A stretch of DNA of 64,000 bases from assembly GCF_900111395.1 (NCBI RefSeq), contig NZ_FOHV01000011.1:49802-113801 (forward strand). The letters run 5' to 3'. Positions 36,911 through 45,737 of this stretch are shown here, one piece after another. Numbering within the stretch: the first letter of the stretch is position 1; each line of letters begins with the position of its first letter. The notes under the pieces were generated by a model. The model worked only from the letters and a program-made list of their open reading frames with translations. It was not told where the DNA came from and searched no databases. The DNA comes from Thorsellia anophelis DSM 18579. Lineage in GTDB: Bacteria; Pseudomonadota; Gammaproteobacteria; Enterobacterales; Thorselliaceae. Made by a program: the position numbers and the translations under genes.

Positions 36911-39900
36911 ATGCGTTACTTTGAGTTAAAAGACAGTAAATCAAATAAATTTTGGCAAGTAGAACAAAGAGAAAGTGATATTTATGTCTGCTGGGGTAAA
37001 ATTGGCACTAAAGGCCAAGAACAAGTAAAATCCTTTGAAGATGAGAATAAAGCAACAGCCTATATGACTAAATTGGTAAAAGAAAAAACTGCTAAGGGAT
37101 ATATTGAATTAGGGAATGAAACTGAAAACAGCTCGGATGTAACAAATGAGGCAATAACTGAACCTAATACATCTGTAATTAAAGCTACGCAAAAGAAAAA
37201 GCAGTCACCTAAAACTAAATCAGACGAAACAGCTCATTTACCATCAACAACTTTAACCACTCAAGAAACACTCATAAAAGCACCGCCCAAAGCAGTAATG
37301 AGTTTTGATGCTGAAATTAATCACGCACATGCGCCTTGGTTGGATAATTCCTTCCAACTTCCAGAATCATTTTTGTCTAAGGCATTACCGAGTAGAACAC
37401 ACCCTGCTGCGCCTCAAAATTTGAATGCAGCCACTAGCTGGAATGAATTACACAAGTTATTCACATTAGTCACTACTCATGATGTTAAAAAACTGATATT
37501 TGATTTTGAAAACACCCCCCCTGAATTTCATGCCGCTTATCAAGAAACAATAAAACGCCTAAATGAAAATACATTAGAAGGCTCAATGGAATCTGATGTG
37601 ATTTTATTTGTGCTAATCACTTACATAGCTAGTGATTCTTTCTTCACTTACTATTTTCCTCTTGTGCGCTTCGACAATACTTCTATGACTGATTTTCTTG
37701 TTGCTCATAAAGGGCTTGAATATGCCATAGACATTTTTCTTTTAGCACAACAATTAGAATTCCATATTAACCGTTCAGACAACTATTCAACTACATTTAT
37801 CTCAATTAATCGCGATATTATCTGTTCACTTGGGAATTTATCTTTAGGTGGTGCTTACACCCTTGGTGAACTTAAATTTAGAACCTATTTATCCTACGCT
37901 GAGGATGCAACTTGGCAGTCTTGTGCTGATAAACTTCTTAAAGCACTGCCAACATTACACCCATCAAGACAACCTTTGATTTCAGTTTTATTACCGGAAA
38001 ACAAAACGTTAAGTGAACATCTAGCCCAAACAATACCAATGAACACTCCTGAATGGTGTGTTGCTTGGTTGAAACTTACAATTCCAGATATTAAAACAAG
38101 TGAAAGACTACAAAATATCTCATTATTCAATACACTTCTTAGAGATGAAAAAGTGCAAGAACTCGCCTTAGCGACTCTATTTTTAGAACAAGGCATAGAA
38201 GTGAGTGATCTATTAAAGGTTGAACCAACAACAGAAAAAATTATCACTGCCCTTACTTATATAGGCACGCCTTGGGCTATGACAAGATTAGCATCAGATG
38301 CGATTAAAGATAAAGCGGTTTTACCCCATTTTAGAAGCGGCATAGAACGGTTTCCAATAGCTTCAATTGTGGCTTTAGCACAAATGTCTTTGGAACGTAA
38401 TGCTCCATTAATCGAAATGCATTTAAATCAATTGCTATTTACTCATCATGATATCATTAATACTCTAGCCCCATGGTTAAGTTTAGACGCTAGAGAGTTG
38501 GTTATGAAAAAAATAGAAAAAATCCTTGCGCCGGTTATTATTGCTAGTGATGATATGCTACCAACCTTTTTGACTTCACCACCTTGGCTGAAGAAAAAGA
38601 AGGCTGCGTTTAACCCAATTGATGTAAAAATGTTACCTATTGAGGCTGAAATTAAACTCACTGCTCAGGAAATTGAAGAGTGGTTAAAAATTCCCATGTG
38701 GGGTTCGAGCTATGTAATAGAAGCTGAAACTAATCCAAATCAACTCGTTAAAGGGTTAGGATTCAGATCATCAAATATTCAGCTATTTAACGATGCCCTA
38801 AATGCAATTAATCAGAAAAATACCTCTAAATTAATTGAACTTATCATACAAGCTCAAGGTACTGATAGTTTTAGAGAAATTAATTTTACCTATACTCGAT
38901 ATCTATCTGACGAAATGGCTTTATCAATCTGGACAAATTGCTCAACGTTTGCATGCTACAACGAACAATATATTTTAGCTAGATTCACTCAAGCAGCACT
39001 GCCTGGTTTAATCCGTTTTCTAAACACTAAAATTGCAGATAATGTCTTTTACTGGCCCAAAATTTTAAGTCCAGAATTAGCCCCTATTGTAGCTAAAGCA
39101 TTTTGTAAACTTAAATCAGTTAAAAATCATGCCAGATCTTGGTTAGTCAATAATCCTAAATTGAGCATTATAGGACTTATTCCTGATGCGATAGGAAAAG
39201 CACAAGAGCCAAGTAATCATGCAAAATCGGCCCTTAGATTATTGAAAGATAATGGGCATGAAGCTTTAATTAAAACATGCGCTCAAGGTTATGACAATCC
39301 TGATGTCATTAAAGCAATTGAAGATATTTTAAGTGAAGATCCACTTGACCTTTATCCTAGTAAAATAACAAAATCTCCCTCATTTTGGGCTCCGAGTACT
39401 TGGAATAGGCCAGTATTAAAAGAAAATGGACATGCTTTAAGTGACACTGCCATAGAACATCTCGGCACAATGTTAAGATTTCCGGTTGCAGAAGGGATTT
39501 ATGAAGGGATTAACCAAATCAAACATTTGTGTGAGCCTAATTCTTTAGCTAATTTTGCCTGGGATCTGTTTAATGCTTGGTTAGTAAGTGGTGGGCCTTC
39601 TAAAGAGAGCTGGGCATTTAACACATTAGGAATATTAGGAAATGATGATACAGCGAGAATGCTTACGCCTTTAATTCGAAGCTGGCCTGGCGAAGCGCAA
39701 CACCAAAGAGCCGTTAATGGACTTGAGATCTTAAATCAAATTGGTTCTGATGTTGCCCTCATGCTGTTAAATGGAATCGCACAAAAAATTAAGTTTAAAG
39801 GTTTACAAGATAAGGCTCGTGAAAAAATTGCTGACATAGCCGAAGCGAGAGAATTAACAGTTGAAGAGTTAGAAGACAGAATCGCACCCAATTTAGGATT

Positions 39901-40834
39901 AGATGAAACGGGATCGTTAACCCTGAATTTTGGTAACCGTTATTTTTTAATTAGTTTTGATGAAAACTTAAAGCCTTTTGTAAGAGACAGTGAAGGAAAT
40001 AGATTAAAAGATCTGCCAAAACCTAAACAATCAGATGATACTGAACTTGCAAATGAAGCAACTAATCGATATAAGCTATTAAAAAAAGATGCCAAAACAG
40101 TTGCAATGCAGCAAATTTTACGCCTTGAACTAGCGATGTGTCAAAGACGTCGTTGGACACATGAACTTTTTATGCAGTTCTTAGTCAATCATCCACTCCT
40201 TAAATATTTAGTACAACGCGTCGTTTGGGGCACCTATACAGTCGATGATGAAAGTAATTTCGGTGGGCAATTGATGGCGTGTTTCAGAGTCGCTGAAGAT
40301 GGTTCATTCACAACAGCAGAAGATGAGACATTTACGATACCAGATTCGCCTCAATTACGTATCGGCATCCCTCATGCACTAGAATTATCAGATGAAGTTT
40401 CGACCCAATTTAGTCAGCTTTTTTCTGACTATGAATTATTACAGCCTTTTACTCAGTTAGGCAGAGAGACTTTTAGCTTAACTGAAGAAGAATTATCAAG
40501 TAAAGAAATTACTCGATTTGCAGGAAAAGAAGTGCCAACTGGTAAAATTCTTGGTCTAAACAATAGAGGATGGCGCAGAGGTGATGCGATGGATGGCGGT
40601 GGGATTACCTATTTTAGTAAACCAATTAATACTGAACTCTCTTTTTTCTTAGAATTTGAACCAGGTATGATTGTTGGTATGCTAGATGAGTACCCTGAAC
40701 AAACTCTGGGTAATATTATCTGCAACGAAGGAAAAAACTATTGGTTTAGTGAGCAAAAAACACATTATTTTAATCAACTTGACCCGATTTTACTCAGCGA
40801 GCTCATAAGAGATTTATCTCAAGTAATCTCATAA
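36911..40834 (+). CDS. yehI: WGR-domain and DUF4132 protein (YehI/MolR-like)
   Basis: 1307 residues. An N-terminal WGR domain (about 1-75; CWGKIGTKGQEQVKSF contains the W-G-x-x-G hallmark) is followed by a Lys/Ser/Thr-rich linker (about 78-140), a long helical repeat-like middle and a C-terminal DUF4132 domain (about 1050-1230, including GWRRGDAMDGGGITYF). WGR domains bind nucleic acid ends or activate PARPs in eukaryotes. The bacterial protein's function is not established; E. coli YehI is about 1210 residues. GGAGCC precedes the ATG. It is 254 bases upstream of the MoxR-type ATPase gene, and the same neighbours exist in E. coli. Confidence 0.85.
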   Translation: MRYFELKDSKSNKFWQVEQRESDIYVCWGKIGTKGQEQVKSFEDENKATAYMTKLVKEKTAKGYIELGNETENSSDVTNEAITEPNTSVIKATQKKKQSPKTKSDETAHLPSTTLTTQETLIKAPPKAVMSFDAEINHAHAPWLDNSFQLPESFLSKALPSRTHPAAPQNLNAATSWNELHKLFTLVTTHDVKKLIFDFENTPPEFHAAYQETIKRLNENTLEGSMESDVILFVLITYIASDSFFTYYFPLVRFDNTSMTDFLVAHKGLEYAIDIFLLAQQLEFHINRSDNYSTTFISINRDIICSLGNLSLGGAYTLGELKFRTYLSYAEDATWQSCADKLLKALPTLHPSRQPLISVLLPENKTLSEHLAQTIPMNTPEWCVAWLKLTIPDIKTSERLQNISLFNTLLRDEKVQELALATLFLEQGIEVSDLLKVEPTTEKIITALTYIGTPWAMTRLASDAIKDKAVLPHFRSGIERFPIASIVALAQMSLERNAPLIEMHLNQLLFTHHDIINTLAPWLSLDARELVMKKIEKILAPVIIASDDMLPTFLTSPPWLKKKKAAFNPIDVKMLPIEAEIKLTAQEIEEWLKIPMWGSSYVIEAETNPNQLVKGLGFRSSNIQLFNDALNAINQKNTSKLIELIIQAQGTDSFREINFTYTRYLSDEMALSIWTNCSTFACYNEQYILARFTQAALPGLIRFLNTKIADNVFYWPKILSPELAPIVAKAFCKLKSVKNHARSWLVNNPKLSIIGLIPDAIGKAQEPSNHAKSALRLLKDNGHEALIKTCAQGYDNPDVIKAIEDILSEDPLDLYPSKITKSPSFWAPSTWNRPVLKENGHALSDTAIEHLGTMLRFPVAEGIYEGINQIKHLCEPNSLANFAWDLFNAWLVSGGPSKESWAFNTLGILGNDDTARMLTPLIRSWPGEAQHQRAVNGLEILNQIGSDVALMLLNGIAQKIKFKGLQDKAREKIADIAEARELTVEELEDRIAPNLGLDETGSLTLNFGNRYFLISFDENLKPFVRDSEGNRLKDLPKPKQSDDTELANEATNRYKLLKKDAKTVAMQQILRLELAMCQRRRWTHELFMQFLVNHPLLKYLVQRVVWGTYTVDDESNFGGQLMACFRVAEDGSFTTAEDETFTIPDSPQLRIGIPHALELSDEVSTQFSQLFSDYELLQPFTQLGRETFSLTEEELSSKEITRFAGKEVPTGKILGLNNRGWRRGDAMDGGGITYFSKPINTELSFFLEFEPGMIVGMLDEYPEQTLGNIICNEGKNYWFSEQKTHYFNQLDPILLSELIRDLSQVIS

Positions 40835-40972
40835 AAAAATCACGTACCGCCTATCAATACACCTAGTTGAATTAATATAAAATGGATTAAATCGCTTTTT
40901 TAACATCATCTAGGTGAACTGATATTCGGTCTTTCCATCATATCGTTTTTTATGTAGTGGTACAGGCGATAT

Positions 40973-40998
40973 AGTGTATTTTGATACACTTTTCGTTT
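40973..40998 (+). promoter_or_regulatory. Hairpin/direct-repeat element between yehI- and yehL-like genes
   Basis: The stem AGTGTA (40973-40978) / TACACT (40985-40990) is followed by TTTCGTTT, a weak terminator shape. Just after it TGATACAACTT repeats TGATACACTT from the stem. It may be an attenuator or operator inside the cassette. Confidence 0.35.
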
Positions 40999-41088
40999 AA
41001 GTGATACAACTTACACCATAATTTAAATACCTAACGCAAAACTTATACTAAACTAATACCGATATAGTTTAAGAACGAGCACTAATTA

Positions 41089-42198
41089 ATGAACAGTCAA
41101 AATAGTATGCAAAATAATATTCAACGATTACCTGCTGAAATACAATATGCAGCTGAACTCAATCTCTTAATAGAAACAGATACTTCACCTCGCCCACCTG
41201 GCTGGTCAATGAGCCTGAATGCAGCAAGGAAATTTATTCTAGGGGATTCATCTCTTGGCATAGAACGTAAAATTGTTGCTAATATTTCAGCGATAGAGCG
41301 TATGCTTGTCTCTTTAGCAACTGGCCGAGGACTCATGCTTGTTGGTGAACCGGGTACTGCTAAGTCACTTTTATCGGAATTATTAGCGGCTGCGATTTGT
41401 GGTACATCTAGCCTTACAATCCAAGGCGGCGCATCTACAACTGAGGATCAGATTAAATATTCTTGGAATTATGCGCTTTTGATCAATGAAGGACCCTCTA
41501 CTAAAGCGCTTGTTCCTGCTCCTCTTTATCAAGCAATGAAAACTGGCAAAATTGTTCGTTTTGAAGAACTAACACGTGTCCCATTAGAAGTACAAGATTG
41601 TTTATTAGGTATGTTGTCTGATCGTGTGATGGTGATTGCTGAATTGAATGATGGAGAAAATTTGTTATATGCAAAAGAAGGGTTTAACATAATTGCCACG
41701 GCTAATACCAGAGATAGAGGCGTAAACGAAATGAGTGCTGCACTCAAAAGGCGATTTGATTTTGAAACTGTTTTCCCGATTATGGATTTTGATCAAGAAC
41801 TTGAATTAATTTCCTCTGCATCTGCTAAATTATTAGAAAAAAGTAATATACCCCATACGCTTCCTAAACCTATATTAGAAATTCTCGTCACCACTTTTAG
41901 AGATCTTAGAAATGCAGCTCATAATGCCTCTCAAAAAGGAGGTGGAATGGATGGTTTAACCGCTGTCTTGTCAACGGCTGAAGCAATCAATGTTGCTCAT
42001 GCAGCAGGCATTAGAGCGTGGTTTTTAGAACAAAGAGAAGCCAATCCAATTGATTTAGTTGAATCGTTAGCAGGAACGGTTGTCAAAGATAATCCTGATG
42101 ATCAAGCTAAACTCAAACGTTACTTTGAGCATAAAGTTGCTAAAAGGTCAGGAAATCATTGGCAAACTTTTTATCAAGCAAGGCACCGTCTACCTTAA
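41089..42198 (+). CDS. yehL: MoxR-type AAA+ ATPase, YehL subfamily
   Basis: 369 residues. Walker A is G86-EPGTAKS93. The Walker B equivalent is IVRFEE (E159-E160), with Glu in place of the usual Asp of D-E. Sensor segment IIATANTRDRGVNEMSAALK near 205 and an arginine finger region in KRRFDFE. MoxR ATPases act as chaperones that insert metals or remodel proteins together with a VWA partner, and a VWA gene is two genes downstream. YehL is a named MoxR subfamily without a known substrate. The next gene begins 11 bases later. Confidence 0.9.
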   Translation: MNSQNSMQNNIQRLPAEIQYAAELNLLIETDTSPRPPGWSMSLNAARKFILGDSSLGIERKIVANISAIERMLVSLATGRGLMLVGEPGTAKSLLSELLAAAICGTSSLTIQGGASTTEDQIKYSWNYALLINEGPSTKALVPAPLYQAMKTGKIVRFEELTRVPLEVQDCLLGMLSDRVMVIAELNDGENLLYAKEGFNIIATANTRDRGVNEMSAALKRRFDFETVFPIMDFDQELELISSASAKLLEKSNIPHTLPKPILEILVTTFRDLRNAAHNASQKGGGMDGLTAVLSTAEAINVAHAAGIRAWFLEQREANPIDLVESLAGTVVKDNPDDQAKLKRYFEHKVAKRSGNHWQTFYQARHRLP

Positions 42199-42209
42199 AA
42201 TAGAATTTA

Positions 42210-44618
42210 ATGAACTATTCTAAACAAAATTCACCTACCATTATAGGTATAAGGCATCATAGTCCGATTTGTGCAAAATTAGTCTGTGAAACCATTACCC
42301 GCATTAAGCCAGCCATTGTCTTAATTGAGGGACCTATGGATTTTAACAGTCGCTTAGACGAATTGTTTCTATCGCATGAATTGCCCATTGCTATCTACAG
42401 TTATGGCTTACCTAAAAATGCAAATTCAGATAGACATCATAGCTCTTGGACACCTTTTGCTGAGCACTCTCCTGAATGGCAAGCACTTATCCAAGCTAAA
42501 TCATATGGCGCACATATTCGATTTATGGATTTACCTGCATGGCATCATGCTTTTCACCATATTTCTAATCGTTATGCAGATCTCTCTGATCATGAACAAT
42601 ATGATCTTATTTCGGCATTTGAATCAAAACTGTGTGAAGAACTAGGCCTTACAAATTCTGATGCGCTCTGGGAGAGCTTATTTGAAAGCGAGTCGGATTT
42701 AGACGTATTAAGCGAAAAACTCAGCCTTTATTTTGAACAATTACGAGGAGAAACACTTGGCTCTTTAGGTAATCAAGCACGTGAGAAGATGATGGCCAGC
42801 TGGATTAATTGGGCTGTCTCTTGCCAAGATGGCCCTGTCTTAGTCGTTTGCGGCGGTTATCATGCGCCTATGCTTGCTAAACTCATCACTCAACATGATA
42901 AGAAGTTAACTGAACCTACACTTCCACCCATCACCGAGTGCACTCAAGAACAATTCACTGAAGATCAATTTACGACGGGTTCTTACTTAGTGCCTTATAC
43001 CTATAAAAGACTTGATGCATTTACTGGTTATGCATCAGGTATGCCTTCACCACTTTGGCAACAGTGGGTTTGGAAATGGGGTTTAGAGCATGCAGGAATG
43101 GAACTATTAGAATCCATTTTTAAACAGCTAAGACGACTAGGGCAAGCAGCATCAACAGCAGATATGGCGGCCACATTATTAAAAGCACAGGGTTTAGCGC
43201 AACTAAGAGGTCACACGCTCCCTCTTAGAATTGATTGGTTAGATGCACTCGCAGGCGCGCTGATAAAAGATGCTTTAGAGGTCCCTCTTCCTTGGTCTTA
43301 TCGGGGGACACTATTACCACATACCGATCCAATGCTCGTTTTGATTATGGATGTGATATCAGGTAATACGATCCAAGGTAAACTTGCAAGTCAAACACCC
43401 AAAGCTCCGCTACTTGCTTTTGTTCAGGATCAAATAAAGCGCTTTAAATGGCAATTTCCTACAACCATCACACTCGAGTTATTAACTGAGCAAGATAGAC
43501 ACAAAAGCCATTTTCTGCACCAGTTAGTGATACTGAATATTCCGGGTATTATCTTAGAAACGAATCACAAATCAGAGATAGCATTCCAAGCATTTGAAAA
43601 ATGGCATTTACAATCTCCTTTTGAGCAAAAGGCTGCATTAATTGAAGCGTCTATATATGGCGCTACTGCTCATGCTGCTGCGAGCAAGAAACTGGAAAGT
43701 GAATTATATCAACTCAGCCATGAAAATAATGACTGCCTAATTAAATTAGTTGAATTACTGAATCAAGCAGTCTTCGCTGGTCTTAATGAATTTAACCATG
43801 AGATACTTAAACAATTAGAACAAATGATTGCAAGAGAAACTCAATTTGAAGCGTTAGGGATGGTATTAGACATAGCTTATCCACTTTATCGACATTCAGC
43901 ATCAGCAGGAATGCGAGGCCGACCTATTTTACGCACTATCATCGAAACTGCATTTGACCGTTCTCTATGGTTATGTGAATCCTATGGTTTTATTTCAAGT
44001 GCTAACACGCATAAGCATATTTTGGCATTTAAAGCTATTTGGTCTATCACAAGAGATGCGCTTGCAATGCCTAGTGAAGAACTCAATACCCTATATCCTA
44101 ACTTGCATCCAAAAAGAACGATCGCTGTTTGGCAGAGAAAATTTATGAACCAAATGGCGCATCCTTTAAGTCGTGGCGCAGCCTTAGGGGGGCTAATTAG
44201 TTTATCTGAACACAATGAGATGAACTTAGACTTACTAAATCATTCTGTCAGTTTATTAGAGTCGATTTCTATTGAAAATATTGGCGATTTACTAACTGGA
44301 CTGCTTGCACTTGCTAGAGCATCTCTACTTCATCAAGACGATTTTTTGCACGCATTAAATCATCTCGTTTTATCATTTAGCGAAGATGAATTTTTACACG
44401 CACTTACCTCAATGCGTGCGGCTTTTTCGTGGCTACCGGCAAGAGAAAGAGGCGAAATCTCCGCACGAATTTTAAAAATCAACCATATTCATAATTTACC
44501 ATCCGAGGCATTAACTAGACCTATCGAACCTGATCTGGCATTAAATTTTCCTCTCATGCAACGCTTAGACAAGCAAATTGTTAATGAATTAGTCTATTGG
44601 GGGCTCATTAATGAATAA
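42210..44618 (+). CDS. yehM: DUF5682 protein (YehM-like)
   Basis: 802 residues, mainly helical after residue 250. The N-terminal 220 residues carry GIRHHSP at 13-19 (G13xxH16), LIEGPMDF at 38-45 (E40) and VVCGGYHAPML at 212-222 (G215xxH218). The family is uncharacterised. The GxxH-Glu-GxxH layout resembles the TIKI/TraB hydrolase-like superfamily, an inference from the motifs only. No good ribosome site precedes the ATG, so it is probably coupled to yehL. Its last 8 bases overlap the VWA gene start. Confidence 0.82.
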   Translation: MNYSKQNSPTIIGIRHHSPICAKLVCETITRIKPAIVLIEGPMDFNSRLDELFLSHELPIAIYSYGLPKNANSDRHHSSWTPFAEHSPEWQALIQAKSYGAHIRFMDLPAWHHAFHHISNRYADLSDHEQYDLISAFESKLCEELGLTNSDALWESLFESESDLDVLSEKLSLYFEQLRGETLGSLGNQAREKMMASWINWAVSCQDGPVLVVCGGYHAPMLAKLITQHDKKLTEPTLPPITECTQEQFTEDQFTTGSYLVPYTYKRLDAFTGYASGMPSPLWQQWVWKWGLEHAGMELLESIFKQLRRLGQAASTADMAATLLKAQGLAQLRGHTLPLRIDWLDALAGALIKDALEVPLPWSYRGTLLPHTDPMLVLIMDVISGNTIQGKLASQTPKAPLLAFVQDQIKRFKWQFPTTITLELLTEQDRHKSHFLHQLVILNIPGIILETNHKSEIAFQAFEKWHLQSPFEQKAALIEASIYGATAHAAASKKLESELYQLSHENNDCLIKLVELLNQAVFAGLNEFNHEILKQLEQMIARETQFEALGMVLDIAYPLYRHSASAGMRGRPILRTIIETAFDRSLWLCESYGFISSANTHKHILAFKAIWSITRDALAMPSEELNTLYPNLHPKRTIAVWQRKFMNQMAHPLSRGAALGGLISLSEHNEMNLDLLNHSVSLLESISIENIGDLLTGLLALARASLLHQDDFLHALNHLVLSFSEDEFLHALTSMRAAFSWLPARERGEISARILKINHIHNLPSEALTRPIEPDLALNFPLMQRLDKQIVNELVYWGLINE

Positions 44619-45735
44619 AATAACAAACCCAGGTATACTCAGGTGGCGCCTCTTATTAGGTGAAGCAGCAAAATCTAACTTAGGTCAATTAGACGAAGGG
44701 TATCTTAAAATCGATGCGGCTCTGGAATGGTTATATGGACAAGATCCCTCTAAAACCGAACAGGGTGAACGCAGCGCAGATTTAGGCGATTCGAGATTAA
44801 CTGTTCCAGAATGGATAAATGAAATCAATGAGTTATTTCCTAAAGAAGTGATTGAACGCCTAGAAAAAGATGCTATAGAGCTTTATGGAATAGATGAAGT
44901 TGTGACAAACCTTGAGGTTCTTGAGCGTATTGAACCTTCTGAAACGTTACTAAAAGCAGTGCTTCATACAAAACACCTAATGAATCCCGATGTGCTCGCT
45001 GCGGCAAGAAAACTAGTACAAGCTGTTGTAAAACAGATCATGGATCGCCTAGCGAAAGAAATTAGGCAATCGTTTAGCGGCACTCGAGATAGAAATAAAC
45101 CTTCCTCAATCAAAATCGCTCGCAATTTTGATTTTAAACGTACGGTTAAAACCAACCTGCATCGTTTTGATGCAAAAACGAAAAAGCTCTATATTGACTC
45201 CCCTGCTTTTATGAGTCGTGTGAAAAAACATACAGAAAAATGGGACCTTTTTTTGCTTGTTGATCAAAGTGGATCGATGGTAAGTTCAGTTATTCACTCT
45301 GCCGTCATGGCCGCATGCTTATGGCAGCTTCCAGGTATGAAAACTCATTTAATTGCATTTGATACGCAAATTGTGGATCTAACGTCAAATGTCAATGACC
45401 CAGTTGAATTATTAATGAAAGTGCAACTTGGAGGAGGAACACATATTAATAAAGCAGTCGCTTACACCCAGTCACGAATCTCAAATCCATCTCGTTCACT
45501 TATTGTAATTATTAGTGACTTCTATGAAGGAGGTTCTGAATCAGATCTGGTTAGAATTGTACAAACTGCGGTTCAAGCTGGTACCAAAGTACTTGGATTA
45601 GCCGCATTAGATAGTACAGCTCATCCTAATTATGACAAAGCACTTGCAACAAGGCTCGTTGCGGTTGGTGCGCAAATAGGAGCGATGACACCTGGTCAAT
45701 TGGCCACTTGGCTTGCTGAAAAAATTCAAGGTTAA
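44611..45735 (+). CDS. yehP: VWA-domain protein (YehP-like)
   Basis: 374 residues. The von Willebrand A domain covers about 205-370 with a complete MIDAS metal site: D218-x-S220-x-S222 in LLVDQSGSM, the threonine in GGGTHINKA near 278 and the aspartate in IISDFYEGG near 308. The N-terminal 200 residues are charged and helical. VWA proteins beside MoxR ATPases serve as adaptors that deliver targets. The ribosome site GGGGG lies inside yehM, and the start overlaps that gene by 8 bases. Confidence 0.88.
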   Translation: MNKITNPGILRWRLLLGEAAKSNLGQLDEGYLKIDAALEWLYGQDPSKTEQGERSADLGDSRLTVPEWINEINELFPKEVIERLEKDAIELYGIDEVVTNLEVLERIEPSETLLKAVLHTKHLMNPDVLAAARKLVQAVVKQIMDRLAKEIRQSFSGTRDRNKPSSIKIARNFDFKRTVKTNLHRFDAKTKKLYIDSPAFMSRVKKHTEKWDLFLLVDQSGSMVSSVIHSAVMAACLWQLPGMKTHLIAFDTQIVDLTSNVNDPVELLMKVQLGGGTHINKAVAYTQSRISNPSRSLIVIISDFYEGGSESDLVRIVQTAVQAGTKVLGLAALDSTAHPNYDKALATRLVAVGAQIGAMTPGQLATWLAEKIQG

Positions 45736-45737
45736 TT

